Of a stretch of DNA of 17,639 nucleotides, positions 6,700 through 13,374 are shown piece by piece. This DNA is from Syntrophomonas_A sp050258735 (lineage in GTDB: Bacteria; Bacillota; Syntrophomonadia; Syntrophomonadales; Syntrophomonadaceae): the NCBI GenBank assembly GCA_050258735.1, contig JBLMZJ010000025.1, positions 1-17,639 of the forward strand, read 5' to 3'. The number at the start of each line of letters is the position of its first letter. Within the stretch, counting starts at the first letter, position 1. The position numbers and the translations under genes were made by a program. The notes under the pieces are model-generated. The model saw nothing but the letters and a program-made list of their open reading frames with translations, was not told the origin of the DNA and searched no databases.

Positions 6700-7614
6700 T
6701 TGAAGAGAATCGTTAGCGTAAGTCTGGGATCGTCTAAACGGGATCATGCCTTTGAAACTGATTTCATGGGCGAGCGTTTTCTGATAGAGAGGATCGGTAC
6801 CGACGGGGATTGGGACAAGGCCATCCAGCTGATTCGTGACCTGGACGGCAAAGTAGATGCCTTCGGTATGGGGGGCATCGATCTCTACGTCCGTATTGCC
6901 GACAAACGTTATGTTATTAAAGATGCTCAGAAACTGCTGGCCGCAGCCAAGAAGACGCCTATGCTGGACGGCAGCGGCTTGAAAAATACCCTGGAGCGCA
7001 AGTGTATACTTGACGTGCAGCGGGAAGGCATCATGGACCTTAAAAGCAAAAAGGTCCTTATGGTTTGCGCGGTCGACCGCTTCGGCATGGCCGAGGCCTT
7101 CGAGGAGGTCGGGGCCAGGCTCACCCTGGGCGATTTCATTTACACCGTGGGAGTGCCCATTCCTCTGCATTCTTTGCGTACCCTGCGTATCCTGGGCGGG
7201 CTGGCCGCTCCTTTTATCGTCAAGATGCCCTTTGATAAGCTCTACCCCACCGGCTCGGAACAGGAAGTAATAATTCCGAAGCATTCTAAATATTATTATG
7301 AAGCGGATATACTGGCCGGCGATTTCCTCTATATCCGACGCTACCTGCCGGAAAAACTAGACGGGCAGGTGATAATAACGAATACTACCACCCATGAAGA
7401 CATGATAATGCTCAAAAAACGCGGCATCAGCAAGGTCATAACCACCACGCCCGATATGGGTGGGCGCTCCTTTGGCACCAATGTTATCGAAGCCCTGATG
7501 GTGACACTGATGGGGCGCCCCATTGATCAGATCGCGCCGGAGGATTACTACAAGATGCTGAAAGAGCTGGACATGAAACCAGGGGTGGTCGACCTGGAGA
7601 CATTTGATGTTTGA
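6700..7614 (+). CDS. Conserved protein of the family often labelled quinate 5-dehydrogenase
   Basis: A 304-residue cytoplasmic protein. I start it at TTG 6700, 8 bases after AAAGGAGG (6684-6691). The frame is open upstream to ATG 6610, but that part translates the repeat element and precedes the ribosome binding site. Residues 1-30 (MKRIVSVSLGSSKRD, then FMGERFLIERIGTDGD) and 52-61 (VDAFGMGGID) look like an alpha/beta N-terminal half. KKVLMVCAVDRFGMAEAF (117-134) may be a second nucleotide-fold start, although no GxGxxG is present. The last part has VIITNTTTHEDM (224-235) and ITTTPDMGGRSFGTNVIEAL (247-266). The quinate-dehydrogenase name is my recollection of database labels. I see none of the shikimate/quinate dehydrogenase catalytic Lys-Asp signatures and no other aromatic-pathway gene nearby, so the activity is open. 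Confidence 0.75.
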   Translation: MKRIVSVSLGSSKRDHAFETDFMGERFLIERIGTDGDWDKAIQLIRDLDGKVDAFGMGGIDLYVRIADKRYVIKDAQKLLAAAKKTPMLDGSGLKNTLERKCILDVQREGIMDLKSKKVLMVCAVDRFGMAEAFEEVGARLTLGDFIYTVGVPIPLHSLRTLRILGGLAAPFIVKMPFDKLYPTGSEQEVIIPKHSKYYYEADILAGDFLYIRRYLPEKLDGQVIITNTTTHEDMIMLKKRGISKVITTTPDMGGRSFGTNVIEALMVTLMGRPIDQIAPEDYYKMLKELDMKPGVVDLETFDV

Positions 7615-8530
7615 CCTGGACTTCGGTTATTTTAATATACTGGATAGTGACCGGCGGGGGCTGTTTTCCCAGAAGCTGTTTCTGGAACGAATGGCCCCGG
7701 TTTTTTTTGCTCCCCGGGTGGAAAAACTAATTGAGATCCCTGATCTGCAGGCGCGGGGGTGCAACATCAATCTGCCTCTGGGGGCGGGCAATCTGGCGGT
7801 GCTGGAGCAGGAGACCCGTCAGGCTATGGCAGAGAAATCACTCGGCCTGATCAATGATTACGGGCTATCCCGGCTGGCAGTGGACCGGGGCTTAAAGAAG
7901 CGGGCGCTGCAGGGCTTGCTGCCGGCAGCCAATCTGACCTTTGGCGACTGTTTTATCAAGGCCATGGCCGCGGCGCTAGTGGCCCGCATGCTGTCGCGCC
8001 GGGAGCTTAAGAAGATAATAATCGTCGGGGAATTGGAAAACCCGTTAGCCTTTACCGCCAGGCTCTGCCAGTACGGGCTGCCGGTTTCCATGCAGAGCTA
8101 CCATCCGGCGCGCTATGAGATCCTTAGCTACAAACTGCTCTATGAGAAGGGCTACCCTTTTGCCACCAGCTGGCTAGATCCGGGCACCTGGGAACGGGGT
8201 GACCTTGCTTTGGTTTTTGACGGAGAGAACCTGCCGGGTACCTGTAACACGGAGGCCTTTTGCCTGCGCCTGGACAATGCCAGCCGGGGCTGGGCTCCTC
8301 AATTGGAGAACGAGCTGGAGAAAGGCGGGATACCTTCTACCTTGAATAATCTAGCGCCGATAGTGGAAAGTTGTTTATGGTCCCAGGCAGGATTTTCTGA
8401 CCGCTATAGCGAACAAGCAAGAAGTGACCTGCAGGAATCAGATAATGAGGCTGATAATTTCGCCAGGCTGGAGGCCCTGGGAGATAGCATCGGACTATGG
8501 GATATCTTCCTGGCTACCCCAGCTGTTTAG
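7607..8530 (+). CDS. Unrecognised protein overlapping the quinate-dehydrogenase-like gene
   Basis: A 307-residue protein with no function I recognise. ATG 7607 lies 7 bases after GGAG (7596-7599) and overlaps the end of the previous gene by 8 bases, so the two are translationally linked. There is no signal peptide or membrane segment. Residues 1-75 form a region rich in Phe and Leu with an INLPLGAGNLAVLE stretch (54-67). Residues 78-130 are helical (GLINDYGLSRLAVDRGLKKR, then FGDCFIKAMAAALVARML). Residues 136-210 look like an alpha/beta nucleotide-type fold: KKIIIVGELENPLAFTARL (135-153), VSMQSYHPARYEIL (160-173), DLALVFDGEN (199-208). Cysteines at 52, 115, 154, 213, 219 and 256 are scattered and not arranged as an obvious metal site. 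The close coupling suggests a shared pathway or complex with the upstream protein. Confidence 0.75.
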   Translation: MFDLDFGYFNILDSDRRGLFSQKLFLERMAPVFFAPRVEKLIEIPDLQARGCNINLPLGAGNLAVLEQETRQAMAEKSLGLINDYGLSRLAVDRGLKKRALQGLLPAANLTFGDCFIKAMAAALVARMLSRRELKKIIIVGELENPLAFTARLCQYGLPVSMQSYHPARYEILSYKLLYEKGYPFATSWLDPGTWERGDLALVFDGENLPGTCNTEAFCLRLDNASRGWAPQLENELEKGGIPSTLNNLAPIVESCLWSQAGFSDRYSEQARSDLQESDNEADNFARLEALGDSIGLWDIFLATPAV

Positions 8531-8555
8531 CGGACAGAGGCCGGAAACGACCAAC

Positions 8556-8584
8556 TTGACAAGGTCATGTGAGGTCTTTATAAT
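8556..8584 (+). promoter_or_regulatory. Perfect consensus sigma-A type promoter for greA-lysS
   Basis: TTGACA (8556-8561), exactly 17 bases, then TATAAT (8579-8584). All twelve consensus bases and the optimal spacer are present. Transcription would begin near 8591 and leave a leader of about 110 bases before the greA start. Confidence 0.9.
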
Positions 8585-8594
8585 ACCATAAAGA

Positions 8595-8614
8595 CAGCGG
8601 CAGACGCTGCTTTT
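8595..8614 (+). promoter_or_regulatory. Early leader hairpin followed by a short T run
   Basis: CAGCG (8595-8599), a five-base loop GCAGA and CGCTG (8605-8609) are followed by CTTTT. The stem would form within the first 20 nucleotides of the predicted greA transcript. It resembles a weak intrinsic terminator or attenuator, but the stem is only 5 bp and the T run is short, so its effect is uncertain. Confidence 0.35.
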
Positions 8615-8703
8615 GTAATTTTAAGACCATGGTAGACCGGAACCATACAATATAAGCGCATTTATGGGTACCGACGGTTAATTATCGAAAAGGGAGCGAT
8701 TTG

Positions 8704-9183
8704 ATGGCGGAAGAGAAAGAGGTAATCCTAACAAAAGAGGGACTGCAGAAGCTGGAGTCTGAACTGGAACACCTTAAATCGGTCAGGCGTGAAGAAGTCG
8801 CTGAACGCATCAAGCAAGCTATTGCTTTTGGTGATATCTCGGAGAACTCTGAGTATGAGGATGCCAAAAACGAACAAGCCTTTATTGAAGGTCGCATCAT
8901 CACCCTGGAGAAGACCCTGAAAAATGCGCGCTTGATGGAAGACGAAGATATTCGTACCGACGTGGTTTCCCTGGGATCCCGGGTCACTCTCAAGGAGATG
9001 AAATCCGGCCGGGAGATCACCCTGTTGCTGGTCTCCTCAGTGGAATCCAAACTGAAGGACGGCAAGATATCCGACGAGTCTCCGGTGGGCAGGGCCATCC
9101 TGGGCAAGAAGGTCAAATCGACGGTAGAGGTGGAAGCCCCGGCCGGCAAGATCAAATATAAGATCCTCAAGGTACAGAAATAG
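8704..9183 (+). CDS. greA: Transcription elongation factor GreA
   Basis: Binds the RNA polymerase secondary channel and stimulates cleavage of backtracked RNA, restarting stalled complexes. ATG 8704 is 7 bases after GGGAG (8692-8696); a TTG three bases earlier could also serve. The 159 residues match the family. Residues 1-77 form the antiparallel coiled coil with the acidic tip GDISENSEYEDAKNEQAF (43-60), including the Asp and Glu that hold the catalytic magnesium. Residues 82-159 form the FKBP-like globular domain with VSLGSRVTLKEM and SPVGRAILGKKV. The GreB-type basic patch is not apparent. lysS begins 25 bases downstream, a frequent arrangement in Firmicutes. Confidence 0.97.
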   Translation: MAEEKEVILTKEGLQKLESELEHLKSVRREEVAERIKQAIAFGDISENSEYEDAKNEQAFIEGRIITLEKTLKNARLMEDEDIRTDVVSLGSRVTLKEMKSGREITLLLVSSVESKLKDGKISDESPVGRAILGKKVKSTVEVEAPAGKIKYKILKVQK

Positions 9184-9208
9184 GAATTAATACATCAGGA
9201 GTGTCATC

Positions 9209-10681
9209 ATGTCCGAACAAGAAATCAATGCCAGTGAACTGAAGCAGGTGCGTCTGGACAAGCTGGACGAGCTGCGGGCGGCTGGGGTGGAACCCTTTGG
9301 TCAGAAATATGAAAGGGATGCCATGGCCCAGCAGATAATCGATAATTTCGATGCTATGGAAGGCAAGCAGGTCCGCATTGCCGGGCGTATAATGTCCAAG
9401 CGCCGGCATGGCAAGGCCGGTTTCGCCAACCTGCAGGATCTGTCTGGTCAGATCCAACTCTATATCCGTCAGGACGACGTGGGCGAAGAAAAATACGACC
9501 TGTTCAAGAAGCTCGATATGGGTGATATTCTGGGTATCCAGGGCGAGGTATTCCGCACCCAAAAGGGCGAGATCAGCATCCATGTCCACGATTTGGTCTA
9601 TCTGTCCAAATCACTGAATCCGCTGCCAGAGAAATGGCATGGGCTCAAGGATGTAGAATTGAGATACCGCCAGCGTTATGTAGATCTTATCGTAAATCCC
9701 GAGGTCAAGGATGTTTTTATCAAGCGCAGCCGCATCATCAAGGAGATCAGGAACTATCTTGACGGGAAAGGCTTCCTGGAAGTGGAGACTCCCATGATGC
9801 AGCCCATACCGGGAGGAGCTGCCGCCCGGCCGTTCATCACTCATCATAATGCATTGAATATGGAACTCTACCTACGGATAGCCCCCGAGCTGTATCTCAA
9901 GCGGCTGATCGTGGGCGGGCTGGAGAAGGTCTATGAGATAAACCGAAACTTCCGCAATGAAGGAATATCCACCAAACACAACCCGGAGTTCACCATGTTG
10001 GAGCTCTATCAGGCCTATGCCGATTTCGGCGATATGATGGACCTGACCGAGGATCTGATCTCACACACGGTGGAGAAGATCAACGGCAGCAAGCAGGTGG
10101 ATTTTGAGGGAGAGACCGTCGATTTTACCGGCCCGTGGCAGCGGATATCCATGCTGGATGCCATAAACCAGTATACCGGGGTCGACTTTCATACCGTCCT
10201 GGACGATGCTGGTGCCCGGCAGGCCGCAGCCAAACTGGGCCTGGAGGGTCATGACCAGGACAGCCGCGGCGAGCTGATCAATCTGATTTTTGAGGAATTC
10301 GTGGAAGAGCACCTGGTGCAGCCGACTTTTATCTACGGACATCCGGTGGAGATATCGCCCCTGGCCAAACGCAATGCGGAGAACCCAGCATTTACTGACC
10401 GCTTTGAGCTGTTTATCATGCGGAGGGAGATCGCCAACGCCTTTTCCGAACTGAATGACCCCATCGATCAGAAGGGCCGCTTCCAGAAGCAGGTCGAGAA
10501 GAGGGCCGGCGGCGACAGCGAGGCTCATATGATGGATGAAGATTACATAAATGCTCTGGAATACGGCATGCCCCCGGCCGGCGGGCTGGGCATAGGCATC
10601 GACCGCCTGGTGATGCTTATCACGGCTTCGTCATCGATCCGTGATGTGATCCTGTTCCCGACCTTGAGACCGCGGGAATAA
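9209..10681 (+). CDS. lysS: Lysyl-tRNA synthetase, class II (LysS)
   Basis: Charges tRNA-Lys with lysine in the cytoplasm. ATG 9209 follows an AGGAG about 6 bases upstream. The 490 residues match the bacterial enzyme. The N-terminal anticodon-binding OB fold (about 54-135) carries VRIAGRIMSKRRHGKAGF and LQDLSGQIQLY. The catalytic core holds motif 1 (DGKGFLEVETPMMQPIPGGA, 185-204), motif 2 (FRNEGISTKHNPEFTMLE, 248-265) and motif 3 (GLGIGIDRLVMLIT, near 459-472), and the protein ends DVILFPTLRPRE. It is class II, not the class I enzyme of some bacteria and most archaea. It is probably co-transcribed with greA from the promoter at 8556. No T-box lies directly upstream. A large perfect inverted repeat follows 22 bases after the stop. 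Confidence 0.98.
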   Translation: MSEQEINASELKQVRLDKLDELRAAGVEPFGQKYERDAMAQQIIDNFDAMEGKQVRIAGRIMSKRRHGKAGFANLQDLSGQIQLYIRQDDVGEEKYDLFKKLDMGDILGIQGEVFRTQKGEISIHVHDLVYLSKSLNPLPEKWHGLKDVELRYRQRYVDLIVNPEVKDVFIKRSRIIKEIRNYLDGKGFLEVETPMMQPIPGGAAARPFITHHNALNMELYLRIAPELYLKRLIVGGLEKVYEINRNFRNEGISTKHNPEFTMLELYQAYADFGDMMDLTEDLISHTVEKINGSKQVDFEGETVDFTGPWQRISMLDAINQYTGVDFHTVLDDAGARQAAAKLGLEGHDQDSRGELINLIFEEFVEEHLVQPTFIYGHPVEISPLAKRNAENPAFTDRFELFIMRREIANAFSELNDPIDQKGRFQKQVEKRAGGDSEAHMMDEDYINALEYGMPPAGGLGIGIDRLVMLITASSSIRDVILFPTLRPRE

Positions 10682-10703
10682 AAACAATCATGCAAGGCAG
10701 TGA

Positions 10704-10757
10704 GGACGGTTCTGTTTGCCTCGTTTTCCGCAGAAAACGAGGCAAACAGAACCGTCC
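10704..10757. repeat. Perfect 25 bp inverted repeat with a 4-base loop
   Basis: The left arm 10704-10728 (begins GGACGGTTCTGTTTGCC) and right arm 10733-10757 are perfectly complementary, with CGCA between them. No T run follows on either strand, so it is not a normal intrinsic terminator, although its RNA would be an extremely stable hairpin. The GGACGGTTCTGTTTGCC wording resembles REP-like or MITE-like repeats linked to Y1 (IS200/REP-associated) transposases in Firmicutes; that link is from memory. No transposase is in the window. Confidence 0.9.
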
Positions 10758-10791
10758 CTTAACTTGATTTGACGGGAAGGAGCCGGGAGTT

Positions 10792-12246
10792 TTGTTATTC
10801 AATTCATACGAATATATCTTTATGTTTCTCCCGCTTGCCCTGATACTCTATTTCATGTTTAACCGGATCTTTTCTAAAAGGATCGGCATTGCCTGGCTGG
10901 TCATAGCTTCCCTGTTTTTCTATAGTTACTGGAATATCCGCTATCTTCCGCTGATATTGGTTTCCATCATCGTCAATTACCTGACCGGGAGCACGCTGAG
11001 CCGTCGGGCGGCAGCAGACACCCCCCGCCGTCGCTCGCTCCTCATACTGGGATTGTGCTTCAACCTGGGTCTGTTGGGTTACTACAAGTATACCGATTTC
11101 TTTATTGGCAACATGAATCACCTGGGGGCTCATTTTGCTCTGCTCCATATAGTTCTGCCGCTGGGCATCAGCTTTTTCACCTTTACCCAGATCGCTTATC
11201 TGGTCGATGCCTATCGCGGAGAGGTTAAGGAATACAGCCTGCTCAATTATGCCCTGTTCGTGACCTTCTTTCCGCATCTCCTGGCCGGTCCCATCATCCA
11301 CCACCGGGAGATGATGCCCCAGTTCGCTGCCGAGGACAACAAAGGGGTCAACTATGAGAACCTGTGCCGGGGACTGCTTCTGCTCTCGCTGGGACTTTTT
11401 AAAAAGATCATCATAGCCGATGCCTTTGCGGTGTGGGCCAACTATGGCTTTGACACTGCCCCTAGCCTTACCCTGCTCGAGGCCTGGATCGCCTCGCTGT
11501 CTTACACCATGCAGTTATATTTTGATTTCAGTGCCTACACTGATATGGCTATCGGTTCAGCCTTGATGTTCAATATCCGCCTGCCCATCAACTTCAATTC
11601 TCCCTACAAATCGCTGTCGATCCAGGAATTTTGGCGGCGCTGGCATATCACCCTGAGCCGATTCCTGCGTGATTACATCTATATACCCCTGGGCGGCAAC
11701 CAGCGGGGGCAGGCCCGTATCTACCTTAATGTCCTTATCACTTTCCTGCTGGGCGGTCTGTGGCACGGAGCAGCCTGGACTTTCGTCTTCTGGGGGGTCC
11801 TCCATGGTCTGGCTCTGGTTATCAACCGGGCCTGGCAGCGCCTGGGACTCAAGATGAACAAGGTGTTGGGCTGGTTCCTCACCTTCAATTTCGTCAATAT
11901 AGCCTGGGTGTTCTTCCGGGCCAAAAGCTGGGGCGATGCGGCCAAGGTTTTGTCAGGTATGCTGGGGATGCAGGGGGTGAACCTGCCGGCTTCCCTCAGC
12001 AGCCGGTTAGCTTTTCTCAGTACCTATGGCATCGAATTCGGTATGTTCAACATGCCGGTGGACATGAAGCTGGCAGCATTGGCGGTGGCCGTCTCTATAA
12101 TAGTTGTACTGATGTTTAAAAACTCCATGGAGATGGAGGCCCGTTTCCGGCCCAACCTGTTCTATGCTATTTTGGCGGCAGCGGCGGCCCTGGTGGCTAT
12201 ACTCAATCTGAGCAATATCACCCAATTCATTTATTTCAACTTCTAA
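10792..12246 (+). CDS. MBOAT family membrane O-acyltransferase (AlgI/DltB-like)
   Basis: Polytopic membrane enzyme that passes an acyl group, usually acetyl, across the membrane to a surface polysaccharide. The 484 residues start at TTG 10792, 9 bases after AAGGAG (10777-10782). The first residues LFNSYEYIFMFLPLALILYF are the standard N terminus of this family, which supports the start. About 11-12 hydrophobic segments are present. Family motifs are LPLGISFFTFTQIAYLVD, FPHLLAGPIIHH, YFDFSAYTDMAIG, FWRRWHITLSRFLRDYIYIP (from 280) and GLWHGAAW with the conserved His at 325. The donor and the acceptor glycan are not readable. The adjacent SGNH-like gene, 28 bases downstream, is its probable partner, as with AlgI and AlgJ/AlgX. 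D-alanylation (DltB) is less likely because dltA, dltC and dltD are absent here. Confidence 0.93.
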   Translation: MLFNSYEYIFMFLPLALILYFMFNRIFSKRIGIAWLVIASLFFYSYWNIRYLPLILVSIIVNYLTGSTLSRRAAADTPRRRSLLILGLCFNLGLLGYYKYTDFFIGNMNHLGAHFALLHIVLPLGISFFTFTQIAYLVDAYRGEVKEYSLLNYALFVTFFPHLLAGPIIHHREMMPQFAAEDNKGVNYENLCRGLLLLSLGLFKKIIIADAFAVWANYGFDTAPSLTLLEAWIASLSYTMQLYFDFSAYTDMAIGSALMFNIRLPINFNSPYKSLSIQEFWRRWHITLSRFLRDYIYIPLGGNQRGQARIYLNVLITFLLGGLWHGAAWTFVFWGVLHGLALVINRAWQRLGLKMNKVLGWFLTFNFVNIAWVFFRAKSWGDAAKVLSGMLGMQGVNLPASLSSRLAFLSTYGIEFGMFNMPVDMKLAALAVAVSIIVVLMFKNSMEMEARFRPNLFYAILAAAAALVAILNLSNITQFIYFNF

Positions 12247-12274
12247 CTGATTATCTTGAACCGGGGGTTCGCTG

Positions 12275-13327
12275 ATGGAAGGCTACAAAAGATGGTTTTA
12301 TATCACGTTCTTGTTGATAATGCTCCCGCTGCTGGGAATGGGCGGGTTCAATTATTATATTGATCCCCTGTGGTGCTTTTCGCACAGCAATCGCTACAAT
12401 TCTATCCAGATGCCCTTTGACGAACGGCAGCAGAAGACCAACCAGGTACGCTTTGCTCCATTCGACTATGACACGCTCTTATTGGGCAGTTCCCGGGTGA
12501 CCTATATGGACCAGCGAGATTTTACTGGTCATAAGACATACAACTATGCGGTAAGTCTGATGGACCTTGAGGATTACTACGACTTTATCGAACATGCCAA
12601 AGCCCGCCACGGCGGGGAATTTGACTGTATCGTACTGGGGATGGATTTTTACGCCACCAACCGCAACATGACCAATAATAACGCCAGACCCGCCGCTTAT
12701 TATGTCCGGAAATCAGGAGAGTTCGCTTATCGCTACAAGATCCTGTTGTCCCGGGACGTCTTCAAATATTCTCTTAAAAACTACCGGAACTCCGCCCGAG
12801 GCGTGCCGCTGGACTATGCCTATGACCGCAAGAATATCAAGACCCTGCTGTGGGTGAGCCCGGAGGCCAAGACGGCCAAGATCAAGGCCAATCAGGACAA
12901 GTATCGCAATGTGGTCTATGCCGATTATGCCTACGAGGATGTGCGGGCGATCCTGGGGAAGATCAAGCAGGCCAATCCGCATACGAGGTTTATCGTTTTC
13001 ACTACTCCAGAGTCCTGGCCCCTGTTCGAAGTGATGGTCGACCAAGGGCTCTATCCCTTTTATGAAAAATGGCTGACTGATATAGTGGAGGTCTTTGGGG
13101 CAGTGTATAACTTCGACTATCCCAATGTGGTAACGGTCGACCTGGATAATTATTATGATGCCAGTCATATCTATCCCGCGACCGGGACCCTGCTGGCCCA
13201 CCGCGTGGTAGGCAACCCCGACCCCCAATTATCGCCTGATTTCGGAGTGCTGGTGACCCGTGACAACCTGGCCCGGCACCTGGAGATGGTGCAGGAAAGG
13301 ATAAGAGAGAAGAAGCGCCTGCCATAA
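12275..13327 (+). CDS. Membrane-anchored SGNH-like protein, probable MBOAT partner
   Basis: A 350-residue protein at ATG 12275; only a weak GGGGG precedes it. Residues 7-28 form a single N-terminal membrane anchor, so most of the protein is outside. DTLLLGSSRV (66-75) matches block I of SGNH/GDSL hydrolases with Ser 72 or 73 as candidate nucleophile. IVLGMDFYATN (119-129) fits a middle block, and DASHIYPATG (295-304) supplies the Asp 295 and His 298 expected at the C-terminal end. These together suggest an esterase or acetyl-transfer fold of the AlgJ/AlgX/DltD type. I do not know its exact family. Gene order with the MBOAT protein suggests that it receives the exported acyl group and places it on, or removes it from, a polysaccharide. 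A bidirectional terminator follows at once. Confidence 0.75.
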   Translation: MEGYKRWFYITFLLIMLPLLGMGGFNYYIDPLWCFSHSNRYNSIQMPFDERQQKTNQVRFAPFDYDTLLLGSSRVTYMDQRDFTGHKTYNYAVSLMDLEDYYDFIEHAKARHGGEFDCIVLGMDFYATNRNMTNNNARPAAYYVRKSGEFAYRYKILLSRDVFKYSLKNYRNSARGVPLDYAYDRKNIKTLLWVSPEAKTAKIKANQDKYRNVVYADYAYEDVRAILGKIKQANPHTRFIVFTTPESWPLFEVMVDQGLYPFYEKWLTDIVEVFGAVYNFDYPNVVTVDLDNYYDASHIYPATGTLLAHRVVGNPDPQLSPDFGVLVTRDNLARHLEMVQERIREKKRLP

Positions 13328-13330
13328 CAG

Positions 13331-13360
13331 AAAAGCCGTCTCAAACGAGACGGCTTTTTT
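13331..13360. terminator. Bidirectional terminator between convergent operons
   Basis: GCCGTCTC (13335-13342), loop AAAC and GAGACGGC (13347-13354) are followed by T6 (13355-13360) on the + strand. A4 before the stem gives a T4 run on the - strand and extends the stem by A-T pairs. It sits 4 bases after the + strand stop codon and 15 bases from the end of the - strand gene. Confidence 0.95.
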
Positions 13361-13374
13361 GATGCTTTTGAAAC

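Noticed and set aside
10704..10757. Inverted repeat as the intrinsic terminator of lysS.
   Set aside because: No T run follows either arm, and arm length and perfection exceed normal terminators.
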